A DNA stretch of 13,960 bases from CAZWEZ01 sp964632795 (GTDB taxonomy: Bacteria; Pseudomonadota; Alphaproteobacteria; Rhodospirillales; 2-02-FULL-58-16). Below are positions 1 to 8,825 of this stretch, piece after piece. Where the stretch lies: positions 1-13,960 of the forward strand of contig CAZWEZ010000099.1 of the NCBI GenBank assembly GCA_964632795.1, given 5' to 3'. The translations under genes and the position numbers were made by a program. Position 1 is the stretch's first letter. Each line of letters begins with the position of its first letter. The notes beneath the pieces are model-generated. The model did no database searches. It saw only the letters and a list, made by a program, of their open reading frames with translations, and was not told the DNA's origin.

Positions 1-1510
1 CGGGGACGAAAAGCTGGCAGTTGTTCCGGCCCATGGTCTTGGCCCGGTACATGGCGATGTCGGCGTTCCTGAGCAGGGTTTCGGCGTCCTCGCCGTGGTC
101 CGGGAAGAGGCTGATGCCGACGCTGGTGGTGATGTTCAACATCCTGTCTTCGACCTCGAAGGGGTCGACGAAAAGGCCGATGATCTTGTCGCCGATGACC
201 TCCGCCTCGTCGTCGCCGGGCATGCCGTAGGCGACGATCGTGAACTCGTCTCCGCCCATCCGCGAGATGGTGTCGCATTCCCTGAGGCCGGTCTCCAGGC
301 GCTCGGCGACGGCCCGCAGCAGGAGGTCGCCGACGTGATGGCCCAGCGTGTCGTTGACCACCTTGAAGGCGTCGAGGTCGAGGAAGAAGACCGTCGCCTT
401 GACCTTCTGGCGCCGCGCCAGCTTGAGGATCTGCTCGACCCGGTCGTTGAACAGCGTGCGGTTGGGAAGCGCGGTCAGGCTGTCGTGGTGGGCCAGGTGG
501 GTGATGCGGTCCTGCATCCGGTTGAAGGCCCGCGCCACCAGCCCCAGCTCGTCGTTCCGGCCTTCGGGAAGGTTTTCCGAGAGGGCGCCCGTCTTGCCCA
601 GCCGCACCACGTGGCGGGTCATCGCCGACAACGGGCTGATGATCATCTCCTGGAGCAGATAGAGGACGGCCCACAGGGTCGCCGCCGCGAACACCGCCAT
701 CAGCGCCAGGGCCGAGAAGATGGTCGTTTCCCCCTGCCCGGTGATGTCCTTGGCATGGTGCGAGCGCAGGAGGAGAAGCGGCGCGCCGGTGATGTCGGGG
801 ATGGCGGCGTAGACCTTCAGCCCGCCCTCGCCCTCGGCGACGCGGAGCTCTCCCGGGAGCGGGTCGGGGCCCCCGTCGGCGCCCGGCTTCAGGGCCTCGA
901 GGCTGACGTGGACCCGCTCGGCGAGGTCGGCGACGGCCGCCGCGTCGAACAGCCGGCCCATGATCAAGGCGCCGCGGACGGGGCCGCTCTTCCTGGAGGT
1001 GATGATCGGCCGCGACGACACCATCATCGGTCCCCGTTCGGTGGCCATCAGTCCGGCGATGGCGCTGTCGGGGTCGGGGTGGGCGAGCAGCGGGTGGCCG
1101 GGGGGGAGTCCGTCCTCGGGGAACTCGGCCAGGGTGACGAATTCCCCGCTCTCCTGGTCGAAGGCCCGGCCCCAGGCGACCCGCCCCGCGAGGTCGACGA
1201 TGAACAGCAGGTTGAGCCCGGTGCCGACGAAGGTTTCGGCGATCAGGTTGCTCTCGACGTAGGACGGGTTGCCCTCGACGACGAAGGCGTGGGTGTCGTC
1301 CCAGGCCGCCCAGTCGAAGGCGAGGAGGTCCAGGTCCTCGACATCCGAGCGCAGGACGTCGACCACCCGTTGCATGTCCTGCTCGGCCTCGCGCCGGTCG
1401 AGGTCCCGGTAGCTGGGCAACACCACCAGCAGCAGAACCGCCGCGTTGAGCACCAGCAGGCCGGTGAACAGCACCGCCAGGATCGCGGCGACCTTGAACT
1501 TGATGGACAT
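1..1510 (-). CDS. Membrane-bound diguanylate cyclase, CHASE4-HAMP-GGDEF (3' end outside window)
   Basis: Predicted inner-membrane sensor that makes cyclic di-GMP from two GTP. The 503 visible residues show an N-terminal membrane helix (about 6-31). A periplasmic CHASE4-type domain follows, with the hallmark FDWAAWDDT at 65-73. A second helix lies at about 264-286 and a HAMP linker at about 287-335. The GGDEF domain begins near HDSLTALPNR (342-351), its signature GGDEF at 419-423 is intact, and RECD at 410-413 sits exactly five residues upstream as a canonical inhibitory I-site, so product feedback is expected. The ATG at 1508-1510 is chosen because the membrane helix starts right after it and a GGGGGAGGG stretch lies about 12 bases upstream. 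The reading frame is still open at the left edge, just after the end of the GGDEF fold (MYRAKTMGRNNCQLF), so an EAL domain may follow. It is transcribed divergently from the sulfotransferase gene. The ligand sensed by CHASE4 cannot be read from sequence. Confidence 0.9.
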   Translation of the reverse strand, partial: MSIKFKVAAILAVLFTGLLVLNAAVLLLVVLPSYRDLDRREAEQDMQRVVDVLRSDVEDLDLLAFDWAAWDDTHAFVVEGNPSYVESNLIAETFVGTGLNLLFIVDLAGRVAWGRAFDQESGEFVTLAEFPEDGLPPGHPLLAHPDPDSAIAGLMATERGPMMVSSRPIITSRKSGPVRGALIMGRLFDAAAVADLAERVHVSLEALKPGADGGPDPLPGELRVAEGEGGLKVYAAIPDITGAPLLLLRSHHAKDITGQGETTIFSALALMAVFAAATLWAVLYLLQEMIISPLSAMTRHVVRLGKTGALSENLPEGRNDELGLVARAFNRMQDRITHLAHHDSLTALPNRTLFNDRVEQILKLARRQKVKATVFFLDLDAFKVVNDTLGHHVGDLLLRAVAERLETGLRECDTISRMGGDEFTIVAYGMPGDDEAEVIGDKIIGLFVDPFEVEDRMLNITTSVGISLFPDHGEDAETLLRNADIAMYRAKTMGRNNCQLFVP

Positions 1511-1700
1511 CGGTTGCGGTTCCCTCCCCCTGGAGAGTGCCGTCATTCCCCATCTTACCGGCACAAAGGCGGATTCCACCGAAAAAATATGCAGCCGCCC
1601 CCGCCCCCCGGTCCCGCCCCCCGGTCCCGCCGGTATGGAACGGGCGGACCGGATCGGCTACAGTGCGTCGTTTACGCAATAGTTCGGGGTTGACCGGAAG
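1511..1700. other. Divergent intergenic region between cyclase and sulfotransferase genes
   Basis: This 190-bp gap must hold the start signals of two genes read in opposite directions. The minus strand carries a purine-rich GGGGGAGGG ribosome-binding stretch for the cyclase. The middle contains a short A/T tract (GAAAAAATAT, about 1581-1590) next to a C-rich tandem repeat. I found no convincing -35/-10 pair on either strand. The sulfotransferase ATG has only GGAAG directly abutting it, which is too close for a standard ribosome-binding site. Confidence 0.6.
1600..1634. repeat. C-rich 13-bp tandem repeat
   Basis: Two perfect copies of the 13-mer CCCGCCCCCCGGT (1600-1612 and 1613-1625) are followed by a shortened third copy, CCCGCCGGT (1626-1634). 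The tract lies between the two divergent genes. It could arise from slipped-strand duplication and may vary in copy number between strains. Any effect on expression of the neighbouring genes is speculative. Confidence 0.75.
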
Positions 1701-2549
1701 ATGGTGGATTACCGCCGGGTCCAGGAACGTCTCGACCGGGTCTTCAAGAGGAAGATTTTCTTCATCGTCGGCTTGACCCGACTGGGGTCGAGTTGGCTCC
1801 AGCAGGGCCTCGACGCCCATTCCGAGGTCTGCTGCAGGGGAGAGGGACACTTCACCGACGTCGCCTTCCCGTTGCTGGTGCGACTCTTCGACCAGTGCAA
1901 TCGGACATCGCGGCAAATCAACGCCCGCCTCGAGACCACCGGCATGCGCGGCGACGGGCTGGCCTATACCCATGACGACCTGTCCTTCACCCTGGCCACC
2001 ATGATCGGCCTCGCCTTCGACCGCTGGTTCGGCGACTCGCCGGTCCGCTGCATCGGCGAGAAGACCCCCGAGCACGCCATGGCCCTGGACGTGCTCGACC
2101 GGGCGCTGCCGGGGTCCAGGTTCATCCACGTCATCCGCGACGGCCGCGACGAGGCGGTCGCCACCTGGGATTTCAACATGCGGACCAACCGCGAGGCCTT
2201 TTCGCGCAAGTACCCCGACTTTGCCGACTTCGCCGAGGTCTTCGCCCGGAACTGGAGCGGCTGCGTCGGCAAGGCGCGGACCTTCGGGCGCGCCAACCGC
2301 GAGCGTTACGTCGAGGTCCGCTGCGAGGACCTGTACACCGACCCCGTGCCCGTGGTCCGCGACCTGTGCCAGTTCCTCGATCTCGACGACGGCGACGACG
2401 AGGTGGGGCGCTGCATCGACAGGGCCGCCGGGAACGTCCCCGCCGACGGCGACATCGGCCACTGGCGGGAGCGCTTCGAAGGCGACGCGCTGCGGCTGTT
2501 CCACCGCAACGCCGGAGAACTGCTGAAGCTGCTGGAATACGACGTCTGA
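1701..2549 (+). CDS. Sulfotransferase family protein (PAPS-dependent, substrate unknown)
   Basis: A 282-residue protein of the sulfotransferase superfamily, which moves a sulfuryl group from PAPS to a hydroxyl or amino group of an acceptor. The 5'-phosphosulfate loop is GLTRLGSSWL (24-33), where the usual RSGTT/RSGSS core carries Leu28 in place of Ser. The 3'-phosphate motif is FIHVIRDGRDEAVATW (141-156), with Arg146 and Arg149 in the expected places. YVEVRCEDLYTDP (203-215) and GHWRERF (253-259) are also typical of the family. There is no signal peptide or membrane helix, so it should be cytosolic. The ATG at 1701 is the first start after the in-frame TAG at 1680, but it lacks a well-spaced ribosome-binding site. 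The gene converges on sucB with 12 bp between stops. The acceptor (polysaccharide, lipid, Nod-like molecule or peptide) cannot be inferred because no biosynthesis genes adjoin it. Confidence 0.85.
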   Translation: MVDYRRVQERLDRVFKRKIFFIVGLTRLGSSWLQQGLDAHSEVCCRGEGHFTDVAFPLLVRLFDQCNRTSRQINARLETTGMRGDGLAYTHDDLSFTLATMIGLAFDRWFGDSPVRCIGEKTPEHAMALDVLDRALPGSRFIHVIRDGRDEAVATWDFNMRTNREAFSRKYPDFADFAEVFARNWSGCVGKARTFGRANRERYVEVRCEDLYTDPVPVVRDLCQFLDLDDGDDEVGRCIDRAAGNVPADGDIGHWRERFEGDALRLFHRNAGELLKLLEYDV

Positions 2550-2561
2550 AAAACGGCTCCG

Positions 2562-3755
2562 TCACGCATCGAGCATGATGCGCTGGGGGTCCTCGATGCA
2601 TTCCTTGACGCGGATCAGGAAGGACACTGCCTCGCGGCCGTCGACGACGCGGTGGTCGTAGCTCAGCGCCAAATACATCATCGGCCGGGCGGCGATCGAG
2701 CCGTCCTCGGCGACCATCGGGCGCTGCTGGATCTTGTGCATCCCCAGCACCCCGGACTGGGGCGGATTGAGGATCGGCGTCGACATCAGCGAGCCGTAGA
2801 CGCCGCCGTTGGTGATGGTGAAGGTGCCCCCCTGGAGCTCCTCGATGGCCAGCTTGCCTTCGCGCGCCCGGGTGCCGAGGTCGGCGATGGTCCGTTCGAT
2901 GTCGGCGAAGCTCAGGCGGTCGACGTCGCGCACCACCGGCACCACCAGCCCCTGGGGTATGCCGACGGCGATGCCCAGGTCGTAGTGGTTCTTGTAGACG
3001 ATGTCCTCGCCGTCGATCTCGGCGTTGACCGCCGGGAACTCGCGCAGCGCGGTCACGCAGGCCTTGACGAAGAACGACATGAAGCCGATCCGGACCCCGT
3101 GCTTCTTCTGGAAGACCTCGCGGTAGCGCGCCCGCAGCTCGATCACCGCGCCCATGTCGACCTCGTTGAAGGTGGTCAGTATGGCCGCCGTGTTCTGGGC
3201 CTCCTTGAGGCGCTCGGCAATGCGCCGGCGCAGGCGGCTCATCCGCACCCGTTCCTCGCGCGGGCCGGCCGGGCGGGGCGGATAGTGGGCGTCGGGCGCC
3301 GGTTCCGGGGCCGGAGCCGTCCCGGTTTCCAGGACGGCCAGCACGTCGCCCTTGACCAGCCGGCCGTCCTTGCCGGTGGCGGGAATCGCCGCCGGGTCCA
3401 GGCCGTGCTCCTCGATCAGCTTGCGGACCGCCGGCGACAGCGGCTTGGCGGGCGTCGGCGCGGCGCGCGGTTCGGGCGCCGGCGCCGGTTGCACCCTGGC
3501 CTCGGCGGCCGGGGCGGCGCCTTCCTCGATGGTCCCGAGCAGGGCCCCGATCTCGACCTCGCTGCCCTCGCCGGCGGCGATGGCGCCGAGCGTACCGGCG
3601 ACCGGGGCGTTGACCTCCACCGTCACCTTGTCGGTTTCCAGCTCGACCAGGGGCTCGTCGACGGCGATCGGATCGCCGACCGCCTTGAACCACTTGGCCA
3701 CCGTCGCCTCGCTCACCGATTCGCCGAGAGCCGGCACCTTGATTTCCGTCGTCAT
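2562..3755 (-). CDS. sucB: 2-oxoglutarate dehydrogenase E2, dihydrolipoyllysine-residue succinyltransferase
   Basis: Core subunit of the cytosolic 2-oxoglutarate dehydrogenase complex. It takes the succinyl group from E1 on a lipoyl arm and passes it to CoA. The 397 residues comprise one lipoyl domain (1-79) with the lipoylated Lys43 in ELETDKV, an Ala/Pro-rich flexible linker (about 79-105), the peripheral subunit-binding domain (LSPAVRKLIEEHGLDPAAI, 106-124, followed by GKDGRLVKGDV), a second linker, and the acyltransferase domain (about 168-397). The catalytic motif HRVVDG carries His368 and Asp372. Substrate assignment as the succinyl rather than acetyl form rests on pairing with SucA and on the single lipoyl domain. 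It starts 10 bp after sucA, behind a clear GAGGA ribosome-binding site (TGACGAGGAACGCATG). It is the last gene of the cluster in this window, and no E3 gene follows. Confidence 0.96.
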   Translation of the reverse strand: MTTEIKVPALGESVSEATVAKWFKAVGDPIAVDEPLVELETDKVTVEVNAPVAGTLGAIAAGEGSEVEIGALLGTIEEGAAPAAEARVQPAPAPEPRAAPTPAKPLSPAVRKLIEEHGLDPAAIPATGKDGRLVKGDVLAVLETGTAPAPEPAPDAHYPPRPAGPREERVRMSRLRRRIAERLKEAQNTAAILTTFNEVDMGAVIELRARYREVFQKKHGVRIGFMSFFVKACVTALREFPAVNAEIDGEDIVYKNHYDLGIAVGIPQGLVVPVVRDVDRLSFADIERTIADLGTRAREGKLAIEELQGGTFTITNGGVYGSLMSTPILNPPQSGVLGMHKIQQRPMVAEDGSIAARPMMYLALSYDHRVVDGREAVSFLIRVKECIEDPQRIMLDA

Positions 3756-3765
3756 GCGTTCCTCG

Positions 3766-6654
3766 TCATCGCGCTGTATCCACGCGCCTGAAGGGTTGGG
3801 GGATCGCGCCCAGCTCGCCGCTCAGCGCCTGTTCGACCAGCCACGCCTGTTCCCGGTGGTGGACCTTGGCGACGCCGATGGCCGGGGACGCCGAGGCCTT
3901 GCGTCCGGCGTAGACCGGACGGCGGAGCTTGCGCCCGAGCTCGTCGAGGATGTTCTCGAGGCGGAAATAGACGAAGGTCCAGGCCCCCATGTTGGCGGGC
4001 TCCTCCTGGCACCACACCACCTCGGCGTTGGGGTAGCGGACCAGTTGCTGGAGCACCGAGGTCCGCGGCCACGGGTAGAGCTGCTCGACGCGCACGATCG
4101 CCACGTCGTCGATGCCGGTTTCATTCCGTGTCGCCGCCAGGTCGTAGTAGACCTTGCCCGAGCATAGCACCACCCGGCGCACCTTCTTGTCCAGGACCAG
4201 CTTCCCGGGGTCCTTGAAGATCCGCCGGAAGCGGGTGGCGGGCCCCATCTCGGCCAGCCTGGAGACCGCCGCCTTGTGGCGCAGCAGCGACTTGGGGGAC
4301 ATCACGATCAAGGGCTTGCGGAAGTTGCGCATGACCTGGCGGCGCAGGGCGTGGAAGTAGTTGGCCGGGGTGGTCAGGTTGACCACCTGCATGTTGTCCT
4401 CGGCGCACAGCTGGAGATAGCGTTCGAGGCGGGCCGAGGAGTGATCCGGCCCCTGGCCCTCGTGGCCGTGGGGCAGCAGCATGACCACCCCGCACATGCG
4501 CAGCCACTTGGATTCGCCCGAGGCCACGAACTGGTCGATGATCACCTGGGCGCCGTTGGCGAAGTCGCCGAACTGGGCCTCCCAGAGGACCAGCGAATGG
4601 GGGTCGGCCAGCGAATAGCCGTACTCGAAGCCCAGCACCCCGGCCTCCGAGAGCGGGCTGTCCATGACCTCGAAGGAGGCTTGGCCCTCGCGGATCGAAC
4701 TCAGCGGGAAGTAGCGCGCCTCGGTGTCCTGGTCGACCAGCACCGCGTGGCGGTGGGAGAACGTGCCCCGTCCCGAATCCTGGCCCGACAGGCGGACCGC
4801 CGTGCCCTGGCACAGCAGCGTCCCGAAGGCCAGCCCCTCGGCGGTCCCCCAGTCGATGCCCCGGCCGCCGTCGATCATCTTGCGCTTGGCCTTGAGCTGG
4901 CGGAGGATCTTGCGGTGGACGTTGAAGTCCTCGGGCGGCCGCGAGATCGCATTGCCGACTTCCCCCAGCAGCTTCATCGGCACCGAGGTGTCGTCGTCGC
5001 GCAGTTCCTCCTCGCCGAGGTTCCGGATCAGCCCCTTCCACTCCCCCTCCAGCCAGTCGGCCTTGTTGGGCTTGTAGGAAGACGAGGCCTCGAAGGCCTG
5101 ATTCAGGCGCTCGCGGAAGTCGGCGACGATGCCTTCGGCCTCCTCGGCCGTGAGCACCCCCTCCCCGATCAGTCGCTTGGCGTAGAGCTGGCGGGTGGTC
5201 GGGTGCTTGGCGATGGTCCGGTACATGATCGGCTGGGTGAACGACGGCTCGTCGGCCTCGTTGTGGCCGTGGCGGCGGTAGCAGAACATGTCGATCACCA
5301 CGTCGCGCTTGAACTCGTGGCGGAACTCGGTGGCGATGCGCGCCACGTGGACCACCGCTTCCGGGTCGTCGCCGTTGACGTGGAAGATGGGCGCCTGGAT
5401 GCCCTTGGCGATGTCCGAGGGATAGGGCGAGGAACGCGCGAACGAGGGGCTGGTGGTGAAGCCGATCTGGTTGTTGACGATGAAGTGGATGGTGCCCCCG
5501 GTGCGGTAGCCGCGAAGCTGCGACAGGTCCAGGGATTCGGGGACCAGGCCCTGGCCGGCGAACGCCGCGTCGCCGTGCATCAGCACGCCGAGCACCTTGC
5601 GGCGGTCCTCGTCGCCGCGCAGGTTCTGCTTGGCCCGGACCTTGCCCAGGACCACCGGGTTGACCGCCTCCAGGTGCGACGGGTTGGCGGCCAGCGACAG
5701 GTGGATGGGGGTGCCGTCGAAATCGCGGTCCGCCGAGGTCCCCAGGTGGTACTTGACGTCGCCCGAGCCCTGGACGTCGTCGGGGTTCGACGACACCCCC
5801 TGGAACTCGGAGAACATCGCCGCATACGGCTTGTTCATGACGTTGGCCAGGACGTTGAGGCGCCCCCGGTGGGGCATCCCCAGCACCACCTCCTCGATTC
5901 CCAGCTGACTGCCCCGCTTGAGGATCTGCTCGATCGCCGGGATCATGCTCTCGCCGCCGTCGAGCCCGAAGCGCTTGGTCCCGGTGTACTTGACCTGGAG
6001 GAAGGTCTCGAAGCCCTCGGCCTCGACCAGGCGCTCATAGATGGTGCGCTTGCCCTTGAGCGTGAACTGGGTCTGGTTACGGATGCTCTCGATGCGGCGC
6101 TGGATCCAGGCCTTCTCGTCGGGCTCCATGATGTGCATGAACTCGACGCCGATCGAGCCGCAGTAGGTCTCCTTCAGCACCTTGAGGATCTCGCCGAGGG
6201 TGGCGGTCTCCAGCCCCAGCACGTTGTTGATGAAGATCGGCCGCTGGTCGTCGCCCTCGGTGAAGCCGTAGCTCTTGGGGTCGAGCTCGGGGTGGTGGTC
6301 CCGGCCCTCCAGGCCCAGGGGATCGAAACGGGCGATGAGATGGCCCCGCACCCGGTAGGCGCGGATCATCATCAGGGCGCGGATCGAATCCTGCGTCGCC
6401 GCGCGGACCCGCGCCACGTCGCCGGTTTGGGGCAGGCCGCGGCCGGGTGCCGGCGACGGCGGCGCCGAATCCGCAGGCGCCCAACTGGCCCCGCGAAGCT
6501 CGGCCAGCGCCGTCGCGCCGTCCTCGCCGAGGCCGGCGAAGAACGCCGCCCAGTCCGCATCCACGGCGCCGGGGTTGCCCACGTATCGGGAATAGAGCTC
6601 GGCGATGTAGGTGGCGTTGGTTCCGTTGAGAAAGGATTCCGGCGTCGCGGCCAT
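3766..6654 (-). CDS. sucA: 2-oxoglutarate dehydrogenase E1 component (thiamine diphosphate dependent)
   Basis: Decarboxylates 2-oxoglutarate with thiamine diphosphate and succinylates the lipoyl arm of SucB. The 962 residues match the usual size of bacterial OdhA/SucA. The N-terminal segment FLNGTNATYIAELY (8-21) is the typical tail that interacts with the complex. It is followed by a variable Ala/Pro linker (about 55-80). GMPHRGRLNVLANV (259-272) contains the substrate-contacting His262. The thiamine-binding motif starts at GDAAFAGQGL (Asp362) and ends at NNQIG (394-398). RRHGHNEADEPSFTQP (460-475) is another family signature, and the transketolase-like and C-terminal domains follow in full. 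The ATG at 6652-6654 is preceded by AAGGGAG. It is separated from sucD by 99 bp of relatively AT-rich sequence, the widest gap in the suc part of the cluster, so it may have its own promoter. It is cotranscribed with sucB. Confidence 0.97.
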   Translation of the reverse strand: MAATPESFLNGTNATYIAELYSRYVGNPGAVDADWAAFFAGLGEDGATALAELRGASWAPADSAPPSPAPGRGLPQTGDVARVRAATQDSIRALMMIRAYRVRGHLIARFDPLGLEGRDHHPELDPKSYGFTEGDDQRPIFINNVLGLETATLGEILKVLKETYCGSIGVEFMHIMEPDEKAWIQRRIESIRNQTQFTLKGKRTIYERLVEAEGFETFLQVKYTGTKRFGLDGGESMIPAIEQILKRGSQLGIEEVVLGMPHRGRLNVLANVMNKPYAAMFSEFQGVSSNPDDVQGSGDVKYHLGTSADRDFDGTPIHLSLAANPSHLEAVNPVVLGKVRAKQNLRGDEDRRKVLGVLMHGDAAFAGQGLVPESLDLSQLRGYRTGGTIHFIVNNQIGFTTSPSFARSSPYPSDIAKGIQAPIFHVNGDDPEAVVHVARIATEFRHEFKRDVVIDMFCYRRHGHNEADEPSFTQPIMYRTIAKHPTTRQLYAKRLIGEGVLTAEEAEGIVADFRERLNQAFEASSSYKPNKADWLEGEWKGLIRNLGEEELRDDDTSVPMKLLGEVGNAISRPPEDFNVHRKILRQLKAKRKMIDGGRGIDWGTAEGLAFGTLLCQGTAVRLSGQDSGRGTFSHRHAVLVDQDTEARYFPLSSIREGQASFEVMDSPLSEAGVLGFEYGYSLADPHSLVLWEAQFGDFANGAQVIIDQFVASGESKWLRMCGVVMLLPHGHEGQGPDHSSARLERYLQLCAEDNMQVVNLTTPANYFHALRRQVMRNFRKPLIVMSPKSLLRHKAAVSRLAEMGPATRFRRIFKDPGKLVLDKKVRRVVLCSGKVYYDLAATRNETGIDDVAIVRVEQLYPWPRTSVLQQLVRYPNAEVVWCQEEPANMGAWTFVYFRLENILDELGRKLRRPVYAGRKASASPAIGVAKVHHREQAWLVEQALSGELGAIPQPFRRVDTAR

Positions 6655-6754
6655 GGCTCCCTTGGAAACGCGGCGCGGCGGCCGCGTCGTTCTCCCCCCG
6701 ATCGGTCAACAACGAGTAGTCGAGTATACCATACTCTCAACTAAGAATGACCGC
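6655..6754 (-). promoter_or_regulatory. Candidate promoter/operator leader of sucAB
   Basis: This gap between sucD and sucA is visibly richer in A/T than the flanking genes, especially at 6706-6750. It contains the perfect inverted repeat GAGTAT-ACC-ATACTC. Read on the minus strand, TATACT (complement of 6723-6728) matches five of six bases of a -10 box and lies inside that repeat. No good -35 hexamer sits 16-18 bases upstream (the best candidate, GTCATT, is poor). A regulated start or activator-dependent promoter is plausible but unproven; it could instead simply be a spacer within one long transcript. Confidence 0.35.
6722..6736. repeat. Perfect inverted repeat GAGTATACCATACTC
   Basis: Six-base arms (GAGTAT / ATACTC) surround a 3-base centre. 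A third GAGTA lies just upstream as a direct repeat (CGAGTAGTCGAGTA). The short symmetric form suits a dimeric regulator site better than an RNA hairpin. It is 68 bp upstream of the sucA start codon, where operators of TCA regulators could sit. The regulator, if any, is unknown. Confidence 0.5.
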
Positions 6755-7629
6755 TCACCCTTTCAAGACCCTCGACATGGTGGCGCCGATGGCGGCCGGC
6801 GACTCGGCGACGTGGACGCCGGCGCTCTTCAGGGCCTCGATCTTGTCGGCCGCGGTTCCCTTGCCCCCCGAGATGATCGCCCCGGCGTGCCCCATCCGCC
6901 GCCCGGGCGGCGCCGTCAGGCCGGCGATGAAGCCGACCACCGGCTTCTTGCGTTTCGAGGCGCGGATGAAGTCGGCGGCCTCCTCCTCGGCGCTGCCGCC
7001 GATCTCGCCGATCATGATGATGGCCTCGGTCTCGTCGTCGGCCAGGAACATCTCCAGGCAGTCGATGAAGTCGGTGCCGTTGACCGGGTCGCCGCCCAAG
7101 CCGATGCAGGTCGTCTGGCCGAGCCCGACCGCCGTCGTCTGGGCCACCGCCTCATAGGTCAGGGTGCCCGAGCGCGAGACGATGCCGATCGACCCGGGGA
7201 CGTGGATGTGGCCCGGCATGATGCCGATCTTGCACTGCTCGGGCGTGATCACGCCCGGACAGTTGGGGCCGACCAGGCGCGTCGGCGCGCCCTCGAGCAG
7301 CCGCTTGACGCGGACCATGTCGAGCACCGGGATGCCCTCGGTGATGCACACCACCAGCGCGATCCCGGCGTCGATCGCCTCGAGGATGGCGTCGCCGGCG
7401 AAGGCCGGGGGGACGTAGATCACCGAGGCCTCGGCGGCGGTCGCCTCGACCGCTTCGGCGACGGTGTCGAAGACCGGCAGCTCGAGGTGGGTGATCCCCC
7501 CCTTGCCCGGGGTCACGCCGCCGACCATCCGGGTGCCGTAGGCGATCGCCTGCTCCGAATGGAAGGTCCCCTGGGCGCCGGTGAAGCCCTGGCACAGGAC
7601 CTTGGTGGCGGAATCGACGAGAACCGACA

Positions 7630-7630
<1 letters not shown>
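6755..7630 (-). CDS. sucD: Succinyl-CoA synthetase alpha subunit
   Basis: Alpha subunit of succinyl-CoA synthetase (ADP- or GDP-forming), which interconverts succinyl-CoA and succinate with phosphorylation of a nucleotide. It carries the CoA-binding domain and the phosphorylated histidine. The 291 residues include the CoA-binding Rossmann part (CQGFTGAQGTFH, 13-24; GGVTPGKGG, 37-45), VGPNCPGVITPEQCKIGIMP (120-139), and the active-site signature RRMGHAGAIISGGKGTA (244-260) with the phospho-acceptor His248. Length and motifs are standard. Its ATG overlaps the sucC stop by one base (TGATG), which indicates translational coupling and a 1:1 product ratio. It is followed by a 99-bp leader before sucA. 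Confidence 0.97.
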
Positions 7631-8799
<1,169 letters not shown>

Positions 8800-8825
8800 C
8801 CGCCGGTCTTCTTGGGCTTGGCCAC

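Noticed and set aside
95..1693. 532-codon plus-strand frame opposite the GGDEF gene
   Set aside because: The minus strand encodes a clear CHASE4-HAMP-GGDEF protein, and the plus-strand translation is Gly/Val/Arg/Asp-rich with no domain.
4276..6744. 822-codon open frame on the plus strand opposite sucA
   Set aside because: It is antisense to a gene with every SucA motif, its translation is low-complexity and rich in Val/Gly/Asp/His/Arg, and it matches nothing I recognise. In GC-rich DNA the strand opposite a real gene often lacks stops.
6655..6754. Riboswitch or small RNA gene in the sucD-sucA gap
   Set aside because: At 99 bp with only a 6-bp inverted repeat there is no multi-stem structure or known riboswitch motif visible.
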